27,869 nt of DNA from CAG-841 sp963614875 (GTDB lineage: Bacteria > Bacillota > Clostridia > Oscillospirales > CAG-272): positions 1-27,869 of the forward strand of contig CAVEFC010000018.1 in the NCBI GenBank assembly GCA_963614875.1, written 5' to 3'. How positions within the stretch are numbered: the first letter of the stretch is position 1; every line of letters begins with the position of its first letter. A model generated the notes under the pieces. It saw only the letters and a list, made by a program, of their open reading frames with translations, searched no databases and had not been told where the DNA came from. The translations under genes were made by a program, and so were the position numbers. This document shows, piece after piece, positions 8,501 to 16,022 of this stretch.

Positions 8501-9125
8501 GGACGAGTATTCGGCGGTTGCGGAAAGGCTCGGAGCCGTGCCAATCGGCGAGCTTCTCAAATCCGAAGACGACGAAAACGACGAAAGAAAATATTCCGAC
8601 GGTGACAAAATAACCGTTGCCGGAACAATTACGGGCAGAACGAACAAGCAGACGCGGGCAGGCGTTCCGATGGCGTTTATAACCCTTGAAGACAGGTTCG
8701 GGGAGATAGAGATTATCATCTTTCCCAAGGTGCTTGAAAAGTACAGGGCGCTTCTGACGGAAGGCGCGGCGATCGCCGTTTCCGGCACTGTTTCGGAGGG
8801 CGAGGACGTTGAAACAAAGATTATAGCCGACACGATAACGTCGCTTTTGTCTGTCCGTCCCGACGCGAATACGACGGAAACGCCGAAAACGGCAGAATCG
8901 GACAAGCCGAAAACGCTTTACCTCAGACTTCCGTCGCTTGACGGCGCGCTTTTCGACAGAATAAAGGCAGTGCTTGATATTTTTATAGGCTCAACGCCCG
9001 TTATGCTTTACGGAAGCTCCGAAAAAAAATATATAAAGCGTGTGGGCGCGGGAGCCGATATTCAGCCGAATATGCTTGCGCTTCTCAAAAAACTGCTTGG
9101 CGAAGAAAATGTTGTTATAAAATAA
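5589..9125 (+). CDS. dnaE: DNA polymerase III subunit alpha, DnaE type
   Basis: A replicative C-family polymerase of 1178 residues, the usual DnaE length. An N-terminal PHP domain carries HLHLHSEYSLLDGA, ITDHGAMYG and a NDVHYP histidine. The polymerase palm follows, with the GPGRGSGAGSLVAY loop and the catalytic pair in MPDFDTDFCYERR. The fingers contain FNKSHATAYAYLSYRTAYLK, followed by a tandem HhH region and an OB-fold (about residues 1010-1080) with TVAGTITGRTNKQTRAG. There is no PolC-type exonuclease insertion, so this is DnaE; Firmicutes normally have PolC elsewhere. The ATG at 5589 follows AAAGGAAG. An earlier in-frame TTG at 5565 overlaps the whiA stop and lacks a Shine-Dalgarno. It is the last gene of the murB unit. 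Confidence 0.96.
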   Translation: MSFCHLHLHSEYSLLDGACRVKDIPKLAAENGHTAVAITDHGAMYGAVDFYLACKNYGIKPIIGCEVYVASGSRFDKTRDSDYSRYHLVLLCKNETGYRNLIYMVSKGFTEGFYAKPRIDLELLREHSEGLVCLSACLAGYVPRMISAGEFEKAEKHAVEMDRLFGRGNYYLELQYHGIEAQREVNEGLIDISKRTGIPLVATNDVHYPKKSDAENQAVMLCIQTNSKLSDGRPIGFETDEFYYKSTEEMTALFGSIEGAIDNSGKIADMCNFDFDFSKRFLPRYTTDTGEKPEDFLSRMAAEGLEKKIETGEIVFDDIRTRQTYEERMKYELSVICKMGYSEYYLIVWDFINAAKRMNIPTGPGRGSGAGSLVAYLVGITDVDSIKYNLMFERFLNPERVSMPDFDTDFCYERRDEVIEYVSEKYGKERVCGIITFGTLAAKAVLRDVGRALGMSYADVDAVAKAVPSDLHITLEKAMEGKLGDMYETDENVRRLVDISMALEGMPRHASAHAAGIVITDKPVCDYVPTAVGNGMILTQFTMDTIAKLGLLKFDFLGLRYLTIISDAEKEIRRTDPDFDIKKVPQDDKETYELISSGHTDGIFQLESGGMRKLLSQMQPRNLEDIIIAISLYRPGPMDSIPTFLENRAHPEKVKYACPQLKGILENTSGCIVYQEQVMQICRDIAGFSFGRADIIRRAMSKKKSGEMEKERNAFIYGEKDSDGNVICAGAVANGVAEDIATDIFDTMSAFASYAFNKSHATAYAYLSYRTAYLKCHYPCQYLASLLTSVLGNMTKTASYIAEAQKSYHIEVLSPDINESFEKYSVVDHNGKKAIRFGLLGIKNVGLSFLSDVIGERNKNGTFSSFTDFISRMSGYDINKRQIEALIKSGACDSLGIKRSVLLGDYENITDIYLRRKKSADDGQIDMFSTLDEAAVAESEYKYTDRPELTKKELLAQERESTGMYFSGHPSDEYSAVAERLGAVPIGELLKSEDDENDERKYSDGDKITVAGTITGRTNKQTRAGVPMAFITLEDRFGEIEIIIFPKVLEKYRALLTEGAAIAVSGTVSEGEDVETKIIADTITSLLSVRPDANTTETPKTAESDKPKTLYLRLPSLDGALFDRIKAVLDIFIGSTPVMLYGSSEKKYIKRVGAGADIQPNMLALLKKLLGEENVVIK

Positions 9126-9131
9126 TACAAA

Positions 9132-9175
9132 AAACTCTCGGCTTTGGAGAATATCCAAAGCCGAGAGTTTGCTTT
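9132..9175. terminator. Strong terminator between convergent dnaE and isomerase-like gene
   Basis: A perfect 17-bp stem (9132-9148 with 9154-9170) has a 5-base loop. The minus-strand side is followed by a clear T run (the A run at 9129-9134 on plus), so it best serves the isomerase-like gene. It probably also stops dnaE. Confidence 0.9.
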
Positions 9176-9188
9176 AATATAAAAGGGA

Positions 9189-10508
9189 TTATTTGTCTTC
9201 TTCGCAGATATTAAGACCTTTGAGTTTGAAAAGGTTTATAAAGTCTTGTCTGTAGTCGCCGAATACGGTTACTCTGTGCCACATAGGCATCCAATTTTCA
9301 AGAAGTGCTCTTGCATTGCATGAAGCAACAAGCTTAGAACGGCAACCTGCGTCTCCGCCCGCATTACCTACGGAAACCGAAGAGTGTATGCAAGCCCAAT
9401 TGTCTGCGTTGCTCATATTTATTGTGGTAAGCTTTTCGCCGGCGGGGAATATTACCTGAACTGATGCGCCGAGCTGATCTTCAGCATGGCTTCTTATGTA
9501 GTAATCACATACCTTTGAAGAAGAGACACCGAATACCTTGCGGCAGGCAACACAGTGAGCATAGATTATTTCATTGCTTGATGTGTCTACAACAGGGTCG
9601 GAAACAAATCCGTGTTTGCCTGTGAGATAAAGTGTTATGAGCGATGAAACTGTGGAATCTATATCGGCTTCGCAAACGCCAAGCTCTCCGTCGTCAGCCA
9701 TCTGGAAGTGGGAGAGACAGGGATACATATGACGGCTCTTGCCGTAAACGTCGTTATATGAAAGCTCGAGACAAGCTATCGTTACGGCATCCGAACCGGT
9801 TTCTTTTATCATTTTCTTTATTGCAAGATATATCTTTGCACTTTCTATTATATCGGAGTGTGAAGGTTCTACTGTCTTTACGGCTCCGCCTGTCCACTTT
9901 TCAGCCATAGCGGCAGCTTCATTGTCATCCGTACTGTCAAACATAGCCATAAGGTCTGCTGCGGTCTTGTTTATAAATTTGATTCCGAAACGTTTTTCGG
10001 CAGCGCTTTCGATTTCGTTTTCAACATCGTTTTTGACAACGAGAACAGTCGTCTGTTTAAGTTTCGCGTTTACAACGAGTGTGCGCGCAAGACGGGCGAT
10101 ATCCGCATAGTCTGTCGAAGCTTCAAGCGGAACGGGAAGCTTTTCGTTTCTTATCATCGGGGATGTGCCGGAAAGAGTTGAGCCGCTTCCGCAGAAGGGA
10201 ACATCGGCAACCGCGCAGGGAATACCATCCTTTGATTCGCGTGCGTAGAACTCGTCAAGTCTTATCCAGTTGGTCATAAGAAGAACGAGAACGCCGTCAT
10301 AGGTGGCTTTGTCGCTCTCATATACAGCTGCAGCTTCATCCTTTGAATTGTACTTAAACACATCGAATTCTGCGTCGGGATTGTAAGCTCTTACAACGGA
10401 CATAATTCTTTCGGTTTCTTTTTCGTAACCGAAGTTTATATGCGGCCAACCCGGAACATTTTCTTTCTTTGCCTGAACTACTACCTTAATTTTTATCTGT
10501 TTTTTCAT
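9189..10508 (-). CDS. L-fucose/arabinose isomerase-family protein (COG2407-like)
   Basis: A 439-residue cytosolic protein resembling the FucI C-terminal fold family, whose members interconvert aldoses and ketoses with a divalent metal. Likely ligands are Glu280 (GVCEADI), an Asp in FVSDPVVDTS (304 or 308), and His318 or His411 (YAHC, MWHRVTVFGDYR). FucI itself is near 590 residues, so this belongs to the shorter, mostly uncharacterised branch. The ATG at 10508 follows TTGGAGG; the open frame extends 42 codons further upstream but without a ribosome site. It is divergent from an AraC regulator, which suggests induction by its sugar. No sugar kinase, aldolase or transporter is adjacent, so the substrate is unknown. 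Sugar isomerisation is inferred from family only. Confidence 0.75.
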   Translation of the reverse strand: MKKQIKIKVVVQAKKENVPGWPHINFGYEKETERIMSVVRAYNPDAEFDVFKYNSKDEAAAVYESDKATYDGVLVLLMTNWIRLDEFYARESKDGIPCAVADVPFCGSGSTLSGTSPMIRNEKLPVPLEASTDYADIARLARTLVVNAKLKQTTVLVVKNDVENEIESAAEKRFGIKFINKTAADLMAMFDSTDDNEAAAMAEKWTGGAVKTVEPSHSDIIESAKIYLAIKKMIKETGSDAVTIACLELSYNDVYGKSRHMYPCLSHFQMADDGELGVCEADIDSTVSSLITLYLTGKHGFVSDPVVDTSSNEIIYAHCVACRKVFGVSSSKVCDYYIRSHAEDQLGASVQVIFPAGEKLTTINMSNADNWACIHSSVSVGNAGGDAGCRSKLVASCNARALLENWMPMWHRVTVFGDYRQDFINLFKLKGLNICEEDK

Positions 10509-10569
10509 GATTGCCTCCAAAGCAATTGATTGATGTAACAAACATACCATATATTTATTCGGATTGCTA

Positions 10570-10598
10570 TTGACTTTTACGGCTGATAATTGTATTAT
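10570..10598 (+). promoter_or_regulatory. Sigma-A promoter of the AraC-family gene
   Basis: TTGACT (10570-10575), a 17-base spacer and TATTAT (10593-10598) give a leader of about 16 bases before the ATG at 10621. The divergent minus-strand gene shows only a weak candidate, TAGCAA-N17-TATGTT, in the same 110-base interval. That fits an activator-dependent promoter. Confidence 0.75.
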
Positions 10599-10620
10599 TA
10601 CGTTATGGAGAGGTGAAGAG

Positions 10621-11391
10621 ATGGGAGAGTACATTATAAACTCGTGCGGCGTATCGGACTGTCCGCCCGAGTGGAGCTGGATAACAGGCGAAAACGGATT
10701 CGGAGATTACGACATATGGGCAGCGTTCAGAGGCCGCGGAAAAATATCGGTAGGCGGGCAAGAATTCGATGTGTCGGCAGGCTCATGCATAGTTCTGCCT
10801 CCGCACAAGAAGATAATAGCAAGTCACGATCCGAGTGATCCATTGCTTATCATCCATATACACTTTTATGCAAGCGATGAGAATGAAGCGCCCGTGCTTT
10901 TGTCGGGAAAGTGCGTGAGCGTAAGAGATATTGTCTTTTTCAGGGATATTCTTGACAGAGTGCTGATCTGCTATTACAGAAATCTTCCGGAAAAGGCTTC
11001 GATGTGGCTTTCGGCAGCACTTTCAGAGCTTGACGCTGCGGTCGATATGACGCCTGAAAGAGATCCAAAAAGCAGATCAAGACCGATGATATATGAGATG
11101 TGCGATGAGATAAATTCGTCAAGAGGCGCGCCTCCGCTTCTTTCGGAATTTGCAAAAAAATACGGATATACGGAAGCATATCTCGGAAAGCTTTTCAGAA
11201 AGACTGTGGGCGTGGAATTTTCGGGCTATGTTATAAATGCGAGGATAAACAAAGCCAAAATATTATTGCGTTCTTCGGATTACACGGTGGGCGAAATAGC
11301 GGAGCTACTCGGCTACTGCGACGCGTGCTTTTTTGTAAAACAGTTCACAAAAATGACAGGCACAACTCCCGGAAGGTACAGGCGATCATAA
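10621..11391 (+). CDS. AraC-family transcriptional regulator with cupin-like sensor domain
   Basis: A 256-residue regulator. The N-terminal part (about 15-100) is an AraC-type cupin-like sugar-binding domain containing GRGKISVGGQEFDVSAGSC and a PPHK turn. The C-terminal part (about 155-256) holds two helix-turn-helix motifs, LLSEFAKKYGYTEAYLGKLF and YTVGEIAELLGYCDACFFVK, ending with the canonical TTPGRYR. The start is the ATG at 10621, preceded by GAGAGGTG; an upstream in-frame TTG at 10564 precedes the promoter boxes and is excluded. The divergent arrangement makes the isomerase-like gene its probable target, with a carbohydrate as effector. Both are inferences from context. Confidence 0.9.
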   Translation: MGEYIINSCGVSDCPPEWSWITGENGFGDYDIWAAFRGRGKISVGGQEFDVSAGSCIVLPPHKKIIASHDPSDPLLIIHIHFYASDENEAPVLLSGKCVSVRDIVFFRDILDRVLICYYRNLPEKASMWLSAALSELDAAVDMTPERDPKSRSRPMIYEMCDEINSSRGAPPLLSEFAKKYGYTEAYLGKLFRKTVGVEFSGYVINARINKAKILLRSSDYTVGEIAELLGYCDACFFVKQFTKMTGTTPGRYRRS

Positions 11392-11435
11392 AAATAACCA
11401 AAAACACAAGTGCTTACAGGGCAAAAAACGGACAC

Positions 11436-11464
11436 ATAGTTACAAATTTGTGAACTATTTTTTA
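11436..11464 (+). terminator. AT-rich terminator after the AraC-family gene
   Basis: ATAGTT (11436-11441) pairs with AACTAT (11453-11458) around an inner ACAAATTTGT palindrome with one bulged G, followed by six Ts. The stem is low in GC, so strength is uncertain. It ends just before the pck promoter. Confidence 0.5.
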
Positions 11465-11470
11465 TTGCTA

Positions 11471-11498
11471 TTGCAATTTGAAAAAAAGTTTGTATAAT
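11471..11498 (+). promoter_or_regulatory. Sigma-A promoter of pckA
   Basis: TTGCAA (11471-11476), a 16-base spacer and TATAAT (11493-11498). The start is near 11505, giving a leader of about 80 bases. The leader holds a TGGGA-N4-TCCCA inverted repeat (11515-11528) that could be an operator or a small hairpin. Confidence 0.7.
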
Positions 11499-11586
11499 AG
11501 ACGATAGGGAAATTTGGGATTTGTCCCATAACAGATCGATGCGCCTTGATGTCAGGGCGAGAAATACGAAAAAAGAGGTATGTTTT

Positions 11587-13179
11587 ATGAAAAAAATCGA
11601 TTTGACCAAGTATGGCATTACCGGAACGACAGAGGTCGTTTATAACCCTTCCTACGAAATGCTTTTCGAGGAAGAAACAAAGCCTTCTCTTGAAGGATAT
11701 GAAAAGGGACAGGTAAGCGAGCTTGGCGCAGTAAACGTTATGACGGGTATATATACCGGTCGTTCTCCCAAGGATAAATTTATCGTTGTGGATGAAAATT
11801 CAAAGGATACGGTCTGGTGGACATCGGACGAGTATAAAAACGACAACCATCCCGCCACAAAGGAAGCCTGGAACGCAGTCAAGGATATTGCAATCAAAGA
11901 GCTTTCAAACAAGAGACTCTTTGTTGTGGACGCATTCTGCGGAGCAAACAAAGACACCCGTATGGCTATACGTTTTATAGTTGAGGTCGCATGGCAGGCT
12001 CACTTTGTAAAGAATATGTTCATAAAGCCCACGGCTGAAGAGCTTGAAAACTTCGAGCCTGACTTTGTTGTTTACAACGCTTCAAAGGCTAAGGTTGAAA
12101 ACTACAAGGAGCTCGGACTTAACTCAGAAACGGCTGTTGTGTTCAATATCACAAGTCGTGAACAGGTTATAATCAACACATGGTACGGCGGCGAGATGAA
12201 GAAGGGTATGTTCTCGATGATGAACTACTATCTGCCGCTCAAGGGCATTGCGTCTATGCACTGCTCGGCAAACACAGATATGAACGGTGAAAACACGGCT
12301 ATCTTCTTCGGGCTTTCCGGCACAGGCAAGACAACGCTTTCGACAGATCCCAAGAGACTTCTCATCGGCGATGACGAGCACGGCTGGGACGATAACGGCG
12401 TGTTCAACTTCGAGGGCGGCTGCTATGCAAAGGTTATCAATCTTGACAAGGATTCCGAACCCGATATATACAACGCCATCAGACGCGACGCGCTTCTTGA
12501 AAACGTTACTCTTGACAAAAACGGCAAGATAGATTTCAACGACAAGAGTGTTACGGAAAACACCCGTGTTTCCTATCCTATCGACCATATCAAAAATATT
12601 GTACGTCCCATATCGGCAGCTCCCGATGCAAAGAGCGTTATATTCCTTTCGGCAGACGCTTTCGGCGTACTTCCTCCCGTTTCAATACTCACTCCCGAGC
12701 AGACGCAGTACTACTTCCTTTCCGGATTTACCGCTAAGCTTGCAGGTACGGAACGCGGCATAACAGAGCCTACGCCCACATTCTCGGCTTGCTTCGGTCA
12801 GGCGTTTCTCGAGCTTCACCCCACAAAGTATGCGGAAGAGCTTGTAAAGAAGATGAAAAAGAGCGGCGCAAAGGCTTATCTTGTAAACACGGGCTGGAAC
12901 GGAACGGGCAAGCGTATATCCATTAAGGATACGCGCGGCATTATCGACGCCATTCTCAGCGGCGATATCGACAAAGCTCCCACAAAGAAGATTCCTTACT
13001 TCAACTTCGAAGTTCCCACGGAGCTTACCNNNNNNNNNNATCCCCGCGACACATATGCCGATGCTTCCGTTTGGGAAACAAAGGCGCTCGACCTTGCGGG
13101 AAGATTCATCAAGAACTTCTCCAAGTACGAAGGCAACGAAGCAGGCAAAGCGCTTGTTTCCGCAGGCCCTCAGAAATAA
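11587..13179 (+). CDS. pckA: Phosphoenolpyruvate carboxykinase (ATP)
   Basis: ATP-type PEPCK interconverts oxaloacetate plus ATP with PEP, CO2 and ADP. In anaerobic fermenters it may run toward carboxylation and yield ATP. The P-loop GLSGTGKT spans residues 242-249, followed by the metal-binding GDDEHGWDDNGVFNFEGGC; TGRSPKDKFIV supplies the substrate arginine. The ATG at 11587 follows GAGG; the frame upstream has no ribosome site. A 10-N gap at 13030-13039 falls near the C-terminus (residues 482-485). By comparison with E. coli PckA about four residues are missing there, so the true gap is probably near 22 bases and the intact protein about 534 residues. It is a single-gene unit between its own promoter and terminator. 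AAG-rich codon use suggests high expression. Confidence 0.96.
   Translation: MKKIDLTKYGITGTTEVVYNPSYEMLFEEETKPSLEGYEKGQVSELGAVNVMTGIYTGRSPKDKFIVVDENSKDTVWWTSDEYKNDNHPATKEAWNAVKDIAIKELSNKRLFVVDAFCGANKDTRMAIRFIVEVAWQAHFVKNMFIKPTAEELENFEPDFVVYNASKAKVENYKELGLNSETAVVFNITSREQVIINTWYGGEMKKGMFSMMNYYLPLKGIASMHCSANTDMNGENTAIFFGLSGTGKTTLSTDPKRLLIGDDEHGWDDNGVFNFEGGCYAKVINLDKDSEPDIYNAIRRDALLENVTLDKNGKIDFNDKSVTENTRVSYPIDHIKNIVRPISAAPDAKSVIFLSADAFGVLPPVSILTPEQTQYYFLSGFTAKLAGTERGITEPTPTFSACFGQAFLELHPTKYAEELVKKMKKSGAKAYLVNTGWNGTGKRISIKDTRGIIDAILSGDIDKAPTKKIPYFNFEVPTELTXXXXPRDTYADASVWETKALDLAGRFIKNFSKYEGNEAGKALVSAGPQK
13030..13039. other. Scaffold gap (10 N) inside pckA
   Basis: Ten Ns separate a codon run encoding PTELT from PRDTYADA. 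The reading frame is kept, but relative to known ATP-PEPCK the loop is about four residues short. The N count is probably a placeholder rather than a measured size. Confidence 0.85.
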
Positions 13180-13188
13180 AACAATAAC

Positions 13189-13220
13189 AAAATTCCCGGT
13201 GAAATGCCGGGAATTTTTTT
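13189..13220 (+). terminator. Rho-independent terminator of pckA
   Basis: AAAATTCCCGG (13189-13199) pairs with CCGGGAATTTT (13207-13217) around a 7-base loop, and the T run continues to 13220. Confidence 0.92.
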
Positions 13221-13229
13221 GTATATGGT

Positions 13230-13258
13230 TTGATTTTTATTATAGTATGTGATATAAT
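13230..13258 (+). promoter_or_regulatory. Sigma-A promoter of the methyltransferase-galT unit
   Basis: TTGATT (13230-13235), a 17-base spacer and consensus TATAAT (13253-13258), 29 bases before the start codon. Confidence 0.8.
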
Positions 13259-13287
13259 ATGACAAATATTTTGATTTTGAGGTTGTT

Positions 13288-14409
13288 ATGAATTATAAAT
13301 ATGCCGCCACCTGTCTTTTCGGACTCGAAGGATTGCTCGGAGCGGAGATAGACGCGCTCGGGTTTCACAGAACGGAAACGATAGACGGCAGAGTTTATTT
13401 TGAGGGCGACGAAACGGCGGCGGCGAAGGCAAATATATGGCTTCGCACGGCGGAAAGAGTTTTTCTTGTGCTCGGAAGCTTTCCCGCTCAGACGTTTGAT
13501 ATGCTTTTTGAGGGAACAAAAGCGCTTGATTGGGAAAATTTCATCGGCAGGGACGATTCGTTTCCTGTCAAAGGTCATTCGGTAAAAAGTATGCTTACAA
13601 GCATACCGGACTGTCAGAAAATCGTGAAAAAAGCCGTTTCAGTAAAGCTGGGCGGGGTTTATCATACGGATTGGATGAAGGAAACCGGCACGAAATATCA
13701 GATAGAGTTTTTTATATTGAAGGACGTTGCGACATTGATGATAGACCTTTCCGGAACCGCACTTCACAAAAGAGGCTATCGTCCTGAATCGGCGGCGGCG
13801 CCGCTGCGCGAAACGCTTGCGGCGGCTCTTGTGAAAATTTCAAGGCCGAGAGAGGACGTGCTTTTCTGGGATCCTATGTGCGGAAGCGGAACAATACCGA
13901 CGGAAGCCGCGCTTATGATGACAAACACCGCTCCCGGACTTTATCGCGGATTTGCCGGCGAAATGTATCCGTTCATCGGGACAAAAATCTGGAACGACGC
14001 AAGGGACGAGGCGCACAGTCTGATAAAACCGACGGAATTTGAAGCATATGCCTCGGATATCGACGGGGACTGCGTCGAGCTTACGAAAAAAACAGTTAAA
14101 AACGCGGGAATGGACGGAATCGTCAGGGTTTTTCGCAGAAATGCGCTTGAAATAACAAGCGAGGGCAGGAGAGGAACGATTGTCTGCAATCCTCCCTACG
14201 GAGAGAGGCTTCTCGATATAAAAGAGGCGGAAAAGCTGTATGCCGCAATGGGCAGGCATTTCAGAACGCTTGAACCGTGGCAGATATATATTATTACGAG
14301 CAATGAGAATTTCGAGCGTCTTTACGGCAGACGCGCCGATGCCAAGCGAAAGCTTTACAACGGTATGATACCTTGCACATATTATCAATTCTTTAAGAAA
14401 AGGACGTAA
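13288..14409 (+). CDS. THUMP-domain 23S rRNA (guanine-N2) methyltransferase, RlmL/YpsC-like
   Basis: A 373-residue class I methyltransferase of the UPF0020/RlmL-N family, which makes m2G in 23S rRNA (position 2445 in E. coli). The N-terminal ferredoxin-like/THUMP RNA-binding part spans about residues 1-160. The SAM site is DPMCGSGTIPTEAAL (about 194-208), an acidic DIDGD ribose-binding turn follows, and the catalytic motif is CNPPYGERL (about 298-306). The length matches the single-domain Gram-positive YpsC type rather than the fused E. coli RlmKL. The ATG at 13288 has GAGG 5 bases upstream. galT begins 5 bases after its stop, so the two are co-transcribed, though no functional link is evident. 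Confidence 0.9.
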   Translation: MNYKYAATCLFGLEGLLGAEIDALGFHRTETIDGRVYFEGDETAAAKANIWLRTAERVFLVLGSFPAQTFDMLFEGTKALDWENFIGRDDSFPVKGHSVKSMLTSIPDCQKIVKKAVSVKLGGVYHTDWMKETGTKYQIEFFILKDVATLMIDLSGTALHKRGYRPESAAAPLRETLAAALVKISRPREDVLFWDPMCGSGTIPTEAALMMTNTAPGLYRGFAGEMYPFIGTKIWNDARDEAHSLIKPTEFEAYASDIDGDCVELTKKTVKNAGMDGIVRVFRRNALEITSEGRRGTIVCNPPYGERLLDIKEAEKLYAAMGRHFRTLEPWQIYIITSNENFERLYGRRADAKRKLYNGMIPCTYYQFFKKRT

Positions 14410-14414
14410 TTAAA

Positions 14415-15950
14415 ATGTTGAACAAAAGAATAGCACAGCTTGTAAACTATGCCGTGAAAAACGGACTTATAACCGATGAGGACAGAATCTGGGCGACAAA
14501 CAGACTTCTTGAAGCAATGGGCGAGGACGCATATTCCGAGCCGGACAGCCCTGAAGAGTGCGGACTTGAAGAAATTCTTTCATCGCTCTGCGATATTGCA
14601 GCCGAAAAAGGACTGCTCGGAGGCGAGGGCGTTGTTTACAGAGATCTTTTCGACACAAAGCTTATGGGACTGCTTACTCCCGCTCCGCACGAGGTAATAT
14701 CGGAATTCGGCAGAAGGTATGCCGTTTCTCCGAAGGACGCGACGGATTGGTTCTATAACTTTTCGCGCAGCACCGACTACATAAGAACCTACCGCGTGAA
14801 AAAAGATATGAAATGGGTGTATCCGTCGGAATTCGGCGATATGGATATCACGATAAATCTTTCAAAGCCGGAAAAGGATCCGAAGGCTATCGCGGCGGCG
14901 AAAAATGCTCCGCAAAGCGGATACCCGAAATGCGCTCTTTGCGCCGAAAACGAAGGCTACGCCGGAAATATCCGCTCGGCAGCAAGGAACAATCACAGAA
15001 TAATTCCCATAACGCTCGGCGGAGAAAAATGGTATCTGCAGTATTCGCCTTACGTTTATTACAACGAGCATTGCATCGCGCTTTCGGGCGAACACAGACC
15101 TATGAAAATAAATTGCGCACTCTTTGATAAAATGCTCGATTTCGTAACCCTTTTCCCGCATTATTTTATCGGATCGAATGCGGATCTGCCGATAGTGGGC
15201 GGTTCTATTCTTTCTCACGATCATATGCAGGGCGGAAGATATGAATTCGCAATGGAGCGCGCGCCGATAGCAAGGGAACTCTTTTTTGACGGATTTGAAA
15301 ATGTCGGGGCGGGAATTGTCGAATGGCCGCTTTCGGTTATAAGACTGCGTTCCGACGACAGAGCGGCAGTAGCCGATCTTGCCGAAAAAATACTTGCAAA
15401 ATGGCGCGGATATACGGACAGCGACGCGTTTGTCTTTGCGGAAACCGACGGCATTCCTCACAACACCATAACTCCGATAGCGCGGAGAAGAGGCGAAAAA
15501 TTCGAGCTTGACCTTGTTCTGCGAAACAACATAACAACAAAAGAACATCCGCTCGGGGTATATCATCCGCACGCGGACAAGCACAACATAAAAAAAGAAA
15601 ACATAGGACTTATAGAAGTAATGGGACTTGCCGTGCTTCCCGCAAGGCTGAAAAACGAAATGCAGCTTCTGAAGCAGGCGATCCTTTCCGGCGCGGATAT
15701 TTCAGGCGACGAGAGAATAAGCAAGCACGCAAAGTGGTTTGAAGCCTTCAGGGATAAATATGTTTTCACAGAAGCCGATACGGATGAAATTCTCAAAGGC
15801 GAGATAGGCAAAACGTTTACCGCCGTTCTTTGCGACGCGGGCGTTTACAAGCGCACTCCGGAAGGAGAGGCGGCAATGATGAAATTCATCGGATATTGCG
15901 GCGGCTCTGACATATTTTCGGAAAAAGAAAATATTTATAAAAAGGGTTGA
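14415..15950 (+). CDS. galT: UTP-hexose-1-phosphate uridylyltransferase, class II GalT
   Basis: A 511-residue enzyme of the Leloir pathway that transfers UMP between UDP-glucose and galactose-1-phosphate. It is the Firmicutes-type class II GalT (about 500 residues), unlike the 350-residue E. coli form. An N-terminal region carries EDRIWATNRLLEA. The core carries CALCAENEGYAGN (about residues 174-186) and GGSILSHDHMQGG, whose histidines form the active-site nucleophile region. A weak AAGG lies upstream of the ATG, and the 5-base gap from the methyltransferase suggests coupling. galK and galE are not in the window. The last codons overlap the -35 box of the next unit. Confidence 0.93.
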   Translation: MLNKRIAQLVNYAVKNGLITDEDRIWATNRLLEAMGEDAYSEPDSPEECGLEEILSSLCDIAAEKGLLGGEGVVYRDLFDTKLMGLLTPAPHEVISEFGRRYAVSPKDATDWFYNFSRSTDYIRTYRVKKDMKWVYPSEFGDMDITINLSKPEKDPKAIAAAKNAPQSGYPKCALCAENEGYAGNIRSAARNNHRIIPITLGGEKWYLQYSPYVYYNEHCIALSGEHRPMKINCALFDKMLDFVTLFPHYFIGSNADLPIVGGSILSHDHMQGGRYEFAMERAPIARELFFDGFENVGAGIVEWPLSVIRLRSDDRAAVADLAEKILAKWRGYTDSDAFVFAETDGIPHNTITPIARRRGEKFELDLVLRNNITTKEHPLGVYHPHADKHNIKKENIGLIEVMGLAVLPARLKNEMQLLKQAILSGADISGDERISKHAKWFEAFRDKYVFTEADTDEILKGEIGKTFTAVLCDAGVYKRTPEGEAAMMKFIGYCGGSDIFSEKENIYKKG

Positions 15951-15975
15951 CAGAAAGACTGTACGGTAGTACAAT
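15947..15975 (+). promoter_or_regulatory. Consensus sigma-A promoter of the lipid-base unit
   Basis: TTGACA (15947-15952) overlaps the galT stop codon. A 17-base spacer separates it from TACAAT (15970-15975). The start is expected near 15982, about 40 bases before the ATG at 16023. Confidence 0.85.
15960..15973. promoter_or_regulatory. Operator-like palindrome TGTAC-N4-GTACA within the promoter
   Basis: A perfect 5-4-5 inverted repeat occupies the spacer and overlaps the first four bases of the -10 box. A protein bound here would block RNA polymerase. No regulator gene is adjacent. Confidence 0.45.
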
Positions 15976-16022
15976 AATGCCATGCAAAAGTACAAACAAA
16001 AGTGTTTTATTCGGAGGAAATG

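Noticed and set aside
10533..10545. ATGT-N5-ACAT repeat as the AraC-protein operator
   Set aside because: Only 4 bases per arm in an AT-rich interval; AraC sites are usually longer direct repeats, and chance occurrence is likely.
15912..15934. Hairpin ATATTTTC-N7-GAAAATAT as the galT terminator
   Set aside because: It lies inside the galT coding end, is purely AT-rich and is not followed by a T run.
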